DNA of 64,000 nt, taken from contig CM074128.1 in the NCBI GenBank assembly GCA_037178625.1, positions 3,162,001 to 3,226,000 on the forward strand, given 5' to 3'. Below, in pieces: positions 10,072 through 22,097 of this stretch; the first letter of the stretch is position 1; every line of letters starts with the position of its first letter. The DNA is from Skeletonema tropicum. Taxonomy: Eukaryota > Bacillariophyta > Thalassiosirophyceae > Thalassiosirales > Thalassiosiraceae. Below the pieces are notes generated by a model. The model saw nothing but the letters and a program-made list of their open reading frames with translations, had not been told where the DNA came from and made no database searches. The translations under genes and the position numbers were made by a program.

Positions 10072-13000
10072 TCATTTCCTTGGTATTGGAAGATTGAACT
10101 TTTCCTTCGCGAAATTTTCTGCAGCAGCGATAGATATTCCACCTGCCTGTTCTCCGTTCAGCAGCTTGTAAGCTTTACTACGGTCAGGCTCCCAAAAGAG
10201 TCCCTCGCCAGTTGCTTGTCCTGCGACATATGCGCTGTATTCAACACCTCCATCTGCCTTACGATAAATGCACACAGCGCCATCACGTTCGCCATCCTTC
10301 CACGGGCCCTCAAAATAGTCACCGTCTGCCCACCTGTAAATGCCCTTCTCGCAGTTGTATTTGTTGTTAACAAAGCCACCTTCATATGTGCTTCCAGAAT
10401 AATAGGTCATCTTGCCTTTACCTTGACGATCGCCGTTGCTGTCGAGAGGTACACCCTCATACGTGCCCCACTCGCCGTTGTCCTTGAACCAAAGCTTACC
10501 ATCCGCAGTTACTGCCTTGGAGCGAAACAATCCCATGATTCGCGATGTTGGTTGGGGTTTGGAATCCGCTGAGGTGGCTGTAGTTGCTGACACAACAGGG
10601 TCGGGAACTGGCAATTTGAACTTCTCCAAAGCAAGTTTTTCCGCCGCAGCAGGTGACACGACGCCTATGCGCTCTCCGTTCAGCAGCTTGTAAGCTTTAC
10701 TACGGTCAGGCTCCCAAAAGAGTCCCTCGCCAGTTGCTTGTCCTGCGACATATGCGCTGTATTCAACACCTCCATCTGCCTTACGATAAATGCACACAGC
10801 CCCATCACGTTCGCCATCCTTCCACGGGCCCTCAAAATAGTCACCGTCTGCCCACCTGTAAATGCCCTTCTCGCAGTTGTATTTATTGTTTATGAAATCT
10901 CCATCGTAAGTGTTACCAGAAGAATAGGTCATCTTGCCGTTACCCTGACGATCGCCGTTGCTGTCGAGAGGTACACCGTCGTATGTGCCCCACTCGCCGT
11001 TGTCCTTGAACCAAAGCTTGCCATCCTTAGTTACTGCCTTAGAACTGAAGAAATTCTTGATTCTCGAGGTTGGTTCGTAACGCTCATTTAACAGTTTCGG
11101 AGCTGGTAATTTAAACTTCGACATTGCAAACTCAGATGCTGCGGTAATTTTCATCTCATCCATCTTGACACCATTCAAGGTACGAAACGCTTTCGTTTTG
11201 TCATGAGTCCAATAAACACCGACCCCAACAGGTACTCCATCTTCATACAAAGAGTAGCACACTCCAACACCTTTGGTTTGGTAAACGCCAGTCCCGTTCA
11301 TTTTACCTTCCTTCCATTGACCAATGTAGGTATCACCATCTTGCCAGCGGTATGTACCATGTTTGTATACCTTCTTGTGAGGTCCTTCGAACTTATCATT
11401 GGTGAAAAAACCTTGGTATTCAGCTCCGCTGTCATACACCATTTTTCCAACTCCTTCCCTCTTCCCATCTTTATTAAGTGGTCCTGTATAATATCCAGAA
11501 TCGTTGAAGTCTGTGAAACGCTTTGAACCTTCGGATACTGCAGTATTCTCATCAGTCGATGTCGCATCGGCTGCATCATTCTCGGGAGCAGGCAAATTGA
11601 ACTTTTCCTTCGCAATTTTTATTCCCAATGAAAGCGAGACACGGCTTTTCCTCTCACCATCTTTCAGCCTAAACACTGACACGCGATCAGATTCCCAAAA
11701 GAGTCCCTCGCCAGTTGCTTGTCCTGCGACATATGCGCTGTATTCAACACCTCCATCTGCCTTACGATAAATGCACACAGCGCCATCACGTTCGCCATCC
11801 TTCCACGGGCCCTCAAAATAGTCACCGTCTGCCCACCTGTAAATGCCCTTCTCGCAGTTGTATTTGTTGTTAACAAAGCCGCCTTCATAAGTGTTACCAG
11901 AATAATAGGTCATCTTGCCGTTACCTTGACGATCGCCGTTGCTGTCGAGAGGATCGCCCTCATACGTGCCCCACTCGCCGTTGTCCTTGAACCAAAGCTT
12001 ACCATCCGCGGTTACTGCCTTAGAACTGAAAAAATTCTTGATTCTCGAGGTTGGTTCTATCTTCTTGGGAGAAGGCGATACTCCGCTCACATCATTTGCA
12101 GTGGCTGCTGCTGTTACAACCGGCTCAGGAACACTCATGTTGAACTTTTCTTTGGCAAACTTCTCAGCCTCATCAGGTAAAAGTTCCATTGCAGGATTTC
12201 CATCTTCCATCTTCAGTGCACTGGATCGGTCGGCATTCCATTGTATGCCTTCTCCCTTTGTGTCTCCATTATCATAAGTGGCATAAGATACGTCGCCACT
12301 TGCTTTAGTGAAGATACCAAATCCATGTCTCTCACCGTTTCTCCACAGTCCATGAAATTCATCACCATCCGCCCACTTGTAAGTGCCCTTTTCGCCATGG
12401 TACTTGTTATTGAGGAATGGTCCCTCGTAAACATTGCCAGAAGAGTAGGTCATTTTACCTGTCCCTTGCCTATCCCCGTCCTCATCCAGAGGATCACCTT
12501 CATAGGTGCCCCATTCACCGTTATCTTTGAACATGGGCTTTCCATCTGGGTTTGTGTCCTTTGACTTGAAGAATCTTCCGAGAAGACCAGATTTCTTCGC
12601 CCCAACCGAGGTCGATGCGAAATAAGGCTCAGGGACAGATAACTTGAATTTAGTCTTTGCGAATGATTCCCCATCTTCTGGTAATATTTCCATGACTCTC
12701 TCTCCATTCATCAGTTGATAGGCATTCTGGCGATCACCACTCCATTCCACACCCTCACCTGTTGCATTGCCATTGTCATACATGGAGTAAGAGGTAACTC
12801 CAGCCGACTGGTGATAAATACCCAATCCATTTCGTTCTCCATCCTTCCACTGTCCGACACATTCATCACCATCAGCCCACTTGTATACGCCATTGTCGCC
12901 ATGGTATTTGTCATTGAGGAATGGTCCCTCGTAGGCGTTGCCAGAATCGTACTTCATCTTTCCCATGCCCTGACGTCTCCCATTCGCGTCCAGTAGGCCA

Positions 13001-13779
13001 TCATATAGACCCCACTCGCCGTTATCCTTAAACATCCGTTTGCCTCCTTCACCAAGCTGTCCATTTTGTGGGAAGAGACGACGCAAAATCCCAGGCTGCG
13101 CAGATGCCTTCACTCGAACCTTGACTAAAGGTGACAAGGTCATGTCCACTGCAGGCGGCAACGGAAATCCAAATTTGTCCTTGATCATCTTATTCGCCTC
13201 CTCCAACGACATTGGCCCATCCTTCTTACCGTTGTTGAGTTTCAATGCCGTCTTTCGATCAGCACTCCAAAAGATTCCCTCGCCAACAATCTCTCCCTTT
13301 TCGTAAATGGAGTACTGCACCTCGCCCGTGTTGACAGATCGAAAGATGGAGGGGCCGTGACGCTGTCCCTCCTTCCACGTACCATCCTGATTGTCGCCAC
13401 CGAACCAACTGTAGTGTCCCTTTCCGTGAAACTTGTCCGACGCAAACGCACCAGTGAATACTGCTCCATTATCATAAATCATTTTACCGAGTCCATGCCT
13501 CTCCTTTCCGTCGGCGCTGAGCTCTCCAATATAATAGCCGGAGCCGTCACCGTCTGTAAATCGAAGGGGCTTATTTTCCACCAGGGAGATATCAGTTTGA
13601 ATCTTTGGAACTCCAACAGCGGAAGAGGCGATGCTGACGGAATCCATTTGGGCGGTGGGTGGCGCCGCTGCCTCTACGGTGACCGAGACTGGTTTTAGCA
13701 TTCCTACAGGCACTACAGGCTGTTTGGTAGTTGCTGAGACAATATTACGTGACGTTGACATCACTTCCTCCAACACCAT
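10072..13779 (-). CDS. Seven-cassette MORN-repeat protein
   Basis: About 1235 aa from the ATG at 13779; a TTG six codons upstream extends the frame but is not a likely start. After a 45-residue leader the protein consists of seven tandem cassettes of roughly 140-190 aa. Each contains MORN-type units (GxYxGxxxxG.RxGxGxMxY.SGxxYxGxFxxxKxxGxGxYxWxDGDxxxGxWKxGxRxG) followed by a helical tail ending FAKEKFxLPxPxP. MORN repeats form beta-hairpin sheets that bind membranes or scaffold cytoskeletal complexes. No kinase, SET or other catalytic domain is attached. Cassettes 4, 6 and 7 (counted from the N-terminus) are almost identical even at DNA level, so they were copied or homogenised recently. Cassettes 1 and 5 have a variant start (FTD-GSGYY or FND-SGYY instead of FKDNGEWG). 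Confidence 0.9.
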   Translation of the reverse strand: MVLEEVMSTSRNIVSATTKQPVVPVGMLKPVSVTVEAAAPPTAQMDSVSIASSAVGVPKIQTDISLVENKPLRFTDGDGSGYYIGELSADGKERHGLGKMIYDNGAVFTGAFASDKFHGKGHYSWFGGDNQDGTWKEGQRHGPSIFRSVNTGEVQYSIYEKGEIVGEGIFWSADRKTALKLNNGKKDGPMSLEEANKMIKDKFGFPLPPAVDMTLSPLVKVRVKASAQPGILRRLFPQNGQLGEGGKRMFKDNGEWGLYDGLLDANGRRQGMGKMKYDSGNAYEGPFLNDKYHGDNGVYKWADGDECVGQWKDGERNGLGIYHQSAGVTSYSMYDNGNATGEGVEWSGDRQNAYQLMNGERVMEILPEDGESFAKTKFKLSVPEPYFASTSVGAKKSGLLGRFFKSKDTNPDGKPMFKDNGEWGTYEGDPLDEDGDRQGTGKMTYSSGNVYEGPFLNNKYHGEKGTYKWADGDEFHGLWRNGERHGFGIFTKASGDVSYATYDNGDTKGEGIQWNADRSSALKMEDGNPAMELLPDEAEKFAKEKFNMSVPEPVVTAAATANDVSGVSPSPKKIEPTSRIKNFFSSKAVTADGKLWFKDNGEWGTYEGDPLDSNGDRQGNGKMTYYSGNTYEGGFVNNKYNCEKGIYRWADGDYFEGPWKDGERDGAVCIYRKADGGVEYSAYVAGQATGEGLFWESDRVSVFRLKDGERKSRVSLSLGIKIAKEKFNLPAPENDAADATSTDENTAVSEGSKRFTDFNDSGYYTGPLNKDGKREGVGKMVYDSGAEYQGFFTNDKFEGPHKKVYKHGTYRWQDGDTYIGQWKEGKMNGTGVYQTKGVGVCYSLYEDGVPVGVGVYWTHDKTKAFRTLNGVKMDEMKITAASEFAMSKFKLPAPKLLNERYEPTSRIKNFFSSKAVTKDGKLWFKDNGEWGTYDGVPLDSNGDRQGNGKMTYSSGNTYDGDFINNKYNCEKGIYRWADGDYFEGPWKDGERDGAVCIYRKADGGVEYSAYVAGQATGEGLFWEPDRSKAYKLLNGERIGVVSPAAAEKLALEKFKLPVPDPVVSATTATSADSKPQPTSRIMGLFRSKAVTADGKLWFKDNGEWGTYEGVPLDSNGDRQGKGKMTYYSGSTYEGGFVNNKYNCEKGIYRWADGDYFEGPWKDGERDGAVCIYRKADGGVEYSAYVAGQATGEGLFWEPDRSKAYKLLNGEQAGGISIAAAENFAKEKFNLPIPRK

Positions 13780-14165
13780 TCTTCTCTTGCTACGCAATTA
13801 TTTCGTCTCTCCAATAATTGAAGGGAAGGATGGCTGGAGGATGGCGAAGGTTAATTATTGTTCAGCCCTATCTATGTATGCCATGCCAATGCTTGATATC
13901 AAAGCCCAAAGCCAGCAAAAGCGTCAAGCATTCTATCTTGGATCTTGTGCTTTCTTGATTTTTTGCGGGAGCGGAGGTACGTAGGTACGACCGCAGTAAG
14001 TACATATAGATACAGAGTATCGTAAGATAAGTACCATACTACCTCCTCTGGCGTAACCATAATTTTTTGTGGATGAGCAAACCGCAAACCCAAGCTATCT
14101 TTTATCCTCACTGCTATTAGAAGAAGAAGAAGAAGTGTAGATAGTGCCTTGCAAACATCAATAAC
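13780..14165. other. Divergent intergenic region
   Basis: 386 bp between the MORN gene (minus) and the CIR1-like gene (plus). It contains a GAA trinucleotide run at about 14118-14134. It likely holds both promoters; no gene seen. Confidence 0.45.
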
Positions 14166-15482
14166 ATGGGAGGGGGCCTAACTTTCCTATCCAAAAAGAG
14201 CTTCAACCCCTCCAACTGGAGTAACCAGCGCCGCGTATGGGAGGCACGACAGAACTCAGAATCAGAGCGACGTCGGATCGTCGAACGAGAGGCACAAATC
14301 AAACGTGAACGAGAGGAGGAAGAGCTGGCACGTGTTGTTGGTGGTGAAGAGGAGGGTGGGCGGAAGGCTTTGGGATTTATGTATGATGGTGGAAAAATAC
14401 CGGGGTTGAAAAAAGAGGGGAATGGAAATCATCAAGATGATGATGGTGATGAACATGAACCCAAAAGCAATCGAAATGATGGGGTTGATGAAACCAACTT
14501 GTTCCAACGACAGCCTGGAGATGATGATGCTGCAGCTGCATTTCGGGCCATGTTGGCTCAGGGTGTTAGTGACAATACTGACAAGCAACTAGAAGAAACA
14601 AATCAACATGATGTGACTAATGTCCAAACTACTCATGAAGCTGTAGAAGATGACTCAAACAATAATGGGAATGAAGCCACAGATAATAGAACAAAGCTCG
14701 AAAAGGCCGTCGGACGTGGTATCAACTCTGGGTCTGGAGTCACATTAGCACAACAAATGGAAAGATTTCCAATGCTTAAGGGCGCCCCAATGGTGATGCA
14801 GAAGCAAAAGAATGTAGGAGGAGATGGAGAGAAGAATGATCAAGCCTCAACCGCATCAGGGATGAATTTCAAGCCACTGGGACAAGTTTTGCGCAATGTG
14901 CAATGTATGGCTTGTAAAAAATGGGGACAGTAAGTGATCGGGTCTGCAGCGTTAAAGGAGTGTGTTGTTTGAAACTGATCTCTAACGTTCGTATCACTCT
15001 TTTGTATGCATTTCTTCCTTAGTGCTCGTGGAGAAAGGGAGTGTGAGCTGAGTGGGTGGGATCCATTCCGAATAAATGCTCCAGCAGCTGCAGCTGCAGC
15101 TGCAGTAACAATGACAACTGCTAGTGCCGCTCCGAACAGCATAGCTGATACAGAGACATCAAGGAGAGCTGCAGCGACGGTTCGTCCAGATTATGATAAA
15201 AAGATGGAGGAAGAGCCTACGAGGCAGAAGTCAGAGAGAAAGCACAAAAAACGTCGCAAAGATCATCGCCATGAAAGAAAGAAGAAATCAAAGAAGCACA
15301 AACGACGTAGACGTGAGCGTTCTCCATCTTATTCATCTGATTCGTTTTCATCCTCCTCCTATGATAGTTATTCTTCTGATGACGAGCGGTACAGAAAGAG
15401 AAAGAGAGACTATAGATCTGACGACAGTGATAGCCGACGTCGGTGCAGAAAGGGAAGACGTAAAAAATCCTCGCGCAGGTAA
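14166..15482 (+). CDS. CIR1-type protein (Cir_N domain, zinc knuckle, SR-like tail)
   Basis: Two exons, 14166-14929 and 15023-15482, joined across a 93-bp intron (gtaagt...cttccttag); predicted 407 aa. The N-terminus (GGGLTFLSKKSFNPSNWSNQ, then RVWEA and KALGFMYD) matches the Cir_N domain of CBF1-interacting corepressor 1. The splice restores the hallmark zinc knuckle: exon 1 ends C-M-A-C-K-K-W-G and exon 2 supplies H-A-R-G-E-R-E-C, giving CxxCxxxGHxxxxxxC as in CIR1 and RP9. The C-terminus is a Lys/Arg- and Ser/Asp-rich SR-like tail. In animals CIR1 links transcriptional repression and pre-mRNA splicing; a nuclear splicing-associated role is the inference here. It converges on the LRR gene with only 12 bp between stop codons. 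Confidence 0.85.
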
Positions 15483-15494
15483 CGACACTGCAAA

Positions 15495-16337
15495 TCAATA
15501 CTCTGGATGTGTTTTGTGGTCTTCCCACCACTTCAGCATAGCATCTTTCGTCAGTCGCCAATAGAAAACAATCTTGTCTGAAGCAAACTTTACCAACTCT
15601 AAGAATCTTTCTTTCCGACGGATATAGTCGTCCGGCCTTTCCCACACCAAAGCTGCAACATCCTTCTCCAATTCGCCGATATAATGAGTCGTATTACTTA
15701 GTTGCTCGCGGAGCTCATTGGCATTGACCTGAAGATCGTCCCTCTGTTTGGACTTTGCATCAGTGACTTCCCTGAATTTCAGTTGCATTTCGAGGCAGTG
15801 GAAAAGCATTTCTGTGTCGTTTCGCATGTGTTCTGGAGCTACATTTAGGTCATTGTTGCCTTCACAAAGAATACTTTTTAGAGTTGGAACCCTACACAGT
15901 CCCAATGGAATATTTTTCAATTGATTATCTCTCACATCAATCGTCGAAATCGCGATAAGATCTATCAGCGTTTCGGGCAAAGTTGTAAGACGATTTTGGT
16001 CAGCGATGATTTTCTCCAACATGACGCATTTGGAGAGTTGACTTGGAAGGGAGTTGAGTCGATTCTTTGAAACGTTGAGACTACGCAGCCGGATGCACTG
16101 CCCGATTCCCTTGTCAATGTAGTCAATCTGATTCAATGACACGTCGAGCTGCTGTAACAGAACAAGGCACGAGATGCTTTCGGGTAGTTGCGTCAGTCGA
16201 CAATTCTTCATGTTTAGCGACGTCAGCGTTTTTGAAAATTGAGAGAGTTCTTCAGGAAAGACACTCCAGGTATTATGGCTAAGGTCAAGGGCCCCATCTT
16301 CTGTTGGACCTGCGCTCAAGTCGTCGTATTCCTCCAT
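15495..16337 (-). CDS. Leucine-rich-repeat protein with C-terminal coiled coil
   Basis: 280 aa, single exon, ATG at 16337. About six LRR units of the plant/animal intracellular type (LxxLxLSxNxIxxIPxxI) occupy residues 15-170, for example LTSLNMKNCRLTQLPESI, LRSLNVSKNRLNSLPSQL and ISTIDVRDNQLKNIPLGL. A Lys/Glu-rich helix follows (about 180-240), then a Trp-rich tail. There is no signal peptide, membrane segment, kinase or F-box. LRRs of this kind bind protein partners; the partner cannot be read from the sequence. The 3' end abuts the CIR1-like gene, so the two transcripts very likely overlap. Confidence 0.85.
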   Translation of the reverse strand: MEEYDDLSAGPTEDGALDLSHNTWSVFPEELSQFSKTLTSLNMKNCRLTQLPESISCLVLLQQLDVSLNQIDYIDKGIGQCIRLRSLNVSKNRLNSLPSQLSKCVMLEKIIADQNRLTTLPETLIDLIAISTIDVRDNQLKNIPLGLCRVPTLKSILCEGNNDLNVAPEHMRNDTEMLFHCLEMQLKFREVTDAKSKQRDDLQVNANELREQLSNTTHYIGELEKDVAALVWERPDDYIRRKERFLELVKFASDKIVFYWRLTKDAMLKWWEDHKTHPEY

Positions 16338-16809
16338 TATAATACTATAGGACCATAAACTAGAATCCTTAGTACTACTACGTCTGATTCAATTACAGCC
16401 TCGTCATTCGTCATAGACCATAAGCTAGAGAGAATCCTTGTAGATAATTTTTAAAATCAAATCATTTTTAGGTATTTCCGGACTTTATTTACCCTTGTCC
16501 GGAAGGCTTTCGCTCGGTGATTTGCCCGAAAATCTTCTTGCAGCTGCCGATCTATCCGAGCGATGCCAGCACGCAGACCCTTTGCTTGCTTTTGTTCTTT
16601 GATTGATGTGCAAGCAATCATAGGAATAACGTAACGGCAACGGCATTATCTACGCTAAGTGATAAAGAACATGTTGTGAGGGCCCACCAGACGTAAATCA
16701 TAACGGAACCGGCAGCTATATACGCAGTAGATGATAATAACGTTTCAATAGTTTCAATACAACAGTGAATAGTTGCTCCAAAATATTCGCTTGCTATAAA
16801 CAAAACAAA
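16338..16809. other. Intergenic, 472 bp
   Basis: Contains a short direct repeat (gaccataaactagaatcctt at about 16350 and a similar copy at about 16416) and a gtaacggcaacgg motif near 16629. No gene seen. Probably the divergent promoter region of the LRR gene and the next plus-strand gene. Confidence 0.4.
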
Positions 16810-17558
16810 ATGAAAACCTTTCTACTCCACCTACTTCTGTGGCCAACTGTCTGCGGCTTCACATCAGACAATAACAGCCGATCATCCAGTGATCTTGCTC
16901 GGTCAACTGCCACCAGCGCAGAGGATGCACTTGTTCTCCTGTCAGAAGCCAAAGCACTCCGGAAGCAGGCATCTATTTTGCAGGAACAATTAAATCGCGA
17001 AAAGGAGGAAAGAATTCGCAAAGAGAGGGAGAAAGTAGACAATTTGATTGATTTACTATTATTCCATGGAATGAACTCAGAATCTGATAAATCAGAGGAG
17101 AGCAAGCAGCAATTGTTACATACTGAAGAGCAAGTAGCCGAGCTGCTGATATCAAAACGAATGAGCTATGAAATGGTGAATCAGTGTTTTGATCGTATAG
17201 TCGAGCAAGCCAACAGGCCTCAATCAATCGACAGTTGCAGCCCTCTACTGAGCTTGCTTCTTGATGCAGCATGTCAGGTTGATTGTCTTGAAAGGAAGGA
17301 GAACCCCAATAAAAGGTGGAATGGCAGAGTAGAAAGGGACCTAAGAAAAAAGGTGAGTGATCGTTGCTCGCTTGTTGTTTGCCATTGTCAATTAGATTTC
17401 CTAACAGATGTGAATTGTGTATGTATATTGTGCGTTGTGTCTCAATATGAAGCTTTTCGCGCTAGGCTATGGAATCAGAATTGAAGATGTCCAGAAGAAG
17501 GATGCAATCAGATCCATTACTGGAGAGAGAGATTACTATTAATATGCAATTGGTGTGA
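16810..17558 (+). CDS. Secreted or plastid-directed coiled-coil protein of unknown function
   Basis: Two exons, 16810-17352 and 17466-17558, with a 113-bp intron (gtgagt...gcgctag); predicted 211 aa. The ATG at 16810 starts a clear signal peptide (MKTFLLHLLLWPTVCGF) ending in a V-C-G-F motif that resembles the ASAF-type plastid import motif, though the transit segment after it is Ser/Asp-rich. A long charged coiled coil (residues 50-95) and a Leu-rich helical part follow. Unspliced, the frame would end in a hydrophobic, Cys-rich tail at 17484, which looks like translated intron; the splice instead adds 30 basic residues. I do not recognise the family. Confidence 0.6.
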
Positions 17559-17621
17559 CTCTAATGATAGCTGTACCTTAAGCAATAGCTTGTAACAGAA
17601 CTGTGAATCAGTATTGTATAG

Positions 17622-18299
17622 TCACTCTTCAACTATTGTGTTCTGGTTCTCCTCAAACTGGCGTCTTGCCTCAAATGCCCACTCATTTTCCTTCATCACA
17701 CGCGCCTTCTGCTCACTATCATTCAAGTTGTTGCTTATTCCGAACAATGGCCGTAATGTGTCTGGACTTTTGCCATTGATGTTTATACTCATCGCTAGGA
17801 CAGACAACTTCAGAAGTGGCTGGATGCTCTGTAAAATTGTCATAATATGAGTACTTAAGTGTGAAAGGAATTGGATTGCAAAGAATATGCATCAGATCGT
17901 CTTTGGTATTTCACTCACCAAGAAATTAGCTGCTGATATTATATCTGTCAATAATGAATGATCAACTCCTGTGGTGATGAAATCTGCATACCACTTTTGT
18001 ACAATCTCTCCGAGATTTTCTGTTGTGAATGGTGGTGAAAATGGAAACATCTCTTCCTCTTCGAAATGAATCAGGAATTCGGTCACCTTTCGTAGGGCCG
18101 ATGAATGAATTCGACTAGCTGTCAGAGATAATGTGATGCAGGAATCAGTTCCATCCTGGACTTCACGGTTGCGTTCGTCCTCGTCTTCAGAGGAGTGGCA
18201 TTCCAATTCACAATTAATTACTTCCGACAAGTGACAACACGAAAACGGTATCTCGAATGCATCTCCTTCTACGCTAATGAGCTTCACGGTCTTCACCAT
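17622..18299 (-). CDS. SKP1: SKP1-like SCF ubiquitin ligase adaptor
   Basis: Two exons, 17919-18299 and 17622-17828, with a 90-bp intron (gtgagtg...ttttacag); predicted 195 aa. The N-terminus VKTVKLISVEGDAFEIPFSC is the SKP1 POZ fold start. Later come EIVQKWYADFI, LLTDIISAANFL (cf. LFELILAANYL) and, in exon 2, GKSPDTLRPLFGISNNLNDS and a KENEWAF terminus (cf. RKENEWCEEK). SKP1 bridges cullin 1 to F-box proteins. This copy is longer than the usual 160-170 aa because of an acidic insertion near residue 40 and a longer C-terminal tail, and it has lost the typical IKGKTPEEIR wording. It may be a divergent second SKP1 with restricted F-box partners. Confidence 0.85.
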
Positions 18300-18815
18300 C
18301 TTGTTGGTGCTATTGTTCTTGTGATGTCGGGGCACACAGCTTTCGGATCCTCTCAAGAGTCACACCACCTAAGTATCACAAGTAATCTATTTCACAAAGC
18401 AACGCACTGATAGCTGGGAGGACAGGGGGTGGCAGTTGCAGTTTTATTTATGTGCGTTGCGGTAGCATGGTGTCATGGTGGATGGCTGGGTGGTGGGACA
18501 TCCTAAGTATCTCTCATGGCATGGTGGAACTAATTTTCTTGATTCTTGTAAAGGATCGGATTTAAAAATTAGAAAACGTCAACTGCAAGAAAGAGATCAC
18601 ACATACGAGGGGGAACCTACCCGCTGGCTGCGCAACTACATAATTCAAACTTATGGGGGCAATAAGATAAGTAGAAGTAGACACCCACTTTATTGTACTT
18701 CTTACTGTTGTCTGATAGCTTCAACTTTGAGAGAGATAGAGAGGAGACCCTTTGTGCAACCATGATTGCGGTGTCTCTTAATTTGAGTGGTACGATAGCA
18801 TAAATTATATTGAAG
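18300..18815. other. Divergent intergenic region, 516 bp
   Basis: Lies between SKP1 (minus) and the EWF-repeat paralogue (plus). G-rich tracts with tggtggatggctgggtggtggg at about 18476-18500. No gene is supported. Confidence 0.4.
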
Positions 18816-20263
18816 ATGTCGACATCAACGCACCGAAATAGATCCACAAAACCGGAGCTATCGCCTTCCTCCCAATCAGCGGCAGCAGCCGAAGCGAATA
18901 CTATTCGGCGTCTCAAGAGAGAAGTCCTTGGTCTCACGCTAGCTGTGAGTTCATTAAAGAAAAATAGCAAGGAGCGGGAGTTCTTAACCTCAAAGTTAGA
19001 GGTGGCTAGAGAAGAGCTCGATGCAGTTCTCGAGGATGAACAGCTCTTTCGGAGCATTTCATCGTCTGGGAGTGATGTAGAGGCTTTCACAGCTAGGAGC
19101 ATGTCCGAAGAACAACGTGATGAGCTCTTGCACGTGATACCAACACCCCCTCTGACCGTGATACCATCACCTCATCCAGTCGCTTCCATGAAAGTGGAAG
19201 AGTTAGAGGAGAAGCTACGTCAGCAGGTAAAGTATTCTCTTGAATGGTTTGAAATCAAGAAACAAATTGATACAGAGACGAAGAAATTTGAGCACGCTAC
19301 AGTCAACGCCAATACTAACATGAATTATTTGCGATCGTCGAGCACGGGATCAATAGTAACTCCTACAAAACGCGAGAAACTAAAGAAATCTCCAAGCACG
19401 GGAGCATCAAAAAGTGAAAGACCGAGACCTGCCATAATGAAGAGCATTAAGGAGAGCCAAAATATTCAAAGCCTAAAGGACCTCCTTGATGATGTCCCCA
19501 AGTATTCTATAGAATGGTTTGAGCTAAAGAGAATAATACATCGCAGGTGCAATAAAGACCCAAAGTTAAAAAATGATCCGCGTAGAAAAAGCATCAGCGC
19601 GGAGCAAATGAAAGAGAAGTCTTCACATGTGGTGTCTCAAGACGAAAATGGAGCAGCTCATTATCAGTCACAGAACCATTCTTTTGAGCGGCATGGCTCT
19701 CCAGGCAGCGATTGTAGCAATGGTGCTCATGAAGTTGTTAAAGATGAAGAGCTTGCTTCTTTACCATCATCATCATCGGGTTCAAAACCCATGTTACAAA
19801 CAGAGCCACAAGAGATAGCTGATACCGACCTACCAAAGACGGCAGATCATACTTCGAGTATCAGCGACGCTTTAGACGCAGATCTAATCGTTGCAAATCA
19901 CGAGATAGAACAAGATCCAAAGGCAGAGGCAACCCAAAACATGCAACGGCTACAAAATTTTCTTCAACGAGTTCCTAAATACAGCAGGTAAGAGTTTCTG
20001 TGATCATTTAAGACAGGCGCAAATAAAAAGAGCCAGGGCAAATTTCGTCAGCACGCTTGGCGCTAGATATTTTTAAATTGCCCTGGAGCTCTTTTTATTT
20101 GCGCCTGTCTTATTTGTTCAATGATAATTTTTTTGGTTATGTACGTTCGAATTAACTTACATATCTTTTGTGCTTTTCTCTGATTACTTCGGTGCAAATC
20201 CTCTCTAGCGAGTATTACCAGACAAAGAAGATCATCCGTCAACTTACAATTGATGCAAACTAA
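18816..20263 (+). CDS. EWF-repeat protein, paralogue of the 486-2492 gene
   Basis: Two exons, 18816-19987 and 20209-20263, predicted 408 aa; the ATG at 18816 is used rather than the TTG two codons upstream. The N-terminus (TIRRLKREVLGLTLAVSSLK then LTSKLEVAREELDAVLED) lines up with the N-terminus of the IQ protein at 486-2492. The repeated element occurs three times: VKYSLEWFEIKKQID, PKYSIEWFELKRIIH and PKYSS-EYYQTKKIIRQL. The third is created only by removing the 221-bp intron (gtaaga...ctctctag), which is strong support for the splice. IQ motifs are absent. The linker regions are Ser-rich and charged. The intron contains a long imperfect inverted repeat. Function unknown. Confidence 0.8.
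20009..20111. repeat. Inverted repeat (foldback/MITE-like) inside an intron
   Basis: The arm at 20009-20044 (taagacaggcgcaaataaaa gag ccagggcaaattt) is matched by its reverse complement at 20075-20111 with one 2-nt indel; the spacer is about 30 bp. It occupies about half of the intron of the EWF-repeat gene. It could be a miniature foldback element or an intronic RNA hairpin. Confidence 0.8.
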
Positions 20264-20372
20264 AATGCTGGGTTGCGTTAAATAATACAGATAAAACAGC
20301 TGCTCTATAATCGCTGTAACATAGAAATAAAAAAATGACAATATCCAAATTCTTAGCAGGGTATTAATGTAT

Positions 20373-22080
<1,708 letters not shown>

Positions 22081-22097
22081 GGTTGAATGATGTTGTA

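Noticed and set aside
10045..12564. Long plus-strand frames antisense to the MORN gene
   Set aside because: They repeat in step with the MORN cassettes and reflect its codon pattern in the reverse strand.
16765..16809. Earlier Met at 16765 for the coiled-coil protein
   Set aside because: It would bury the clear signal peptide that begins at the Met at 16810.
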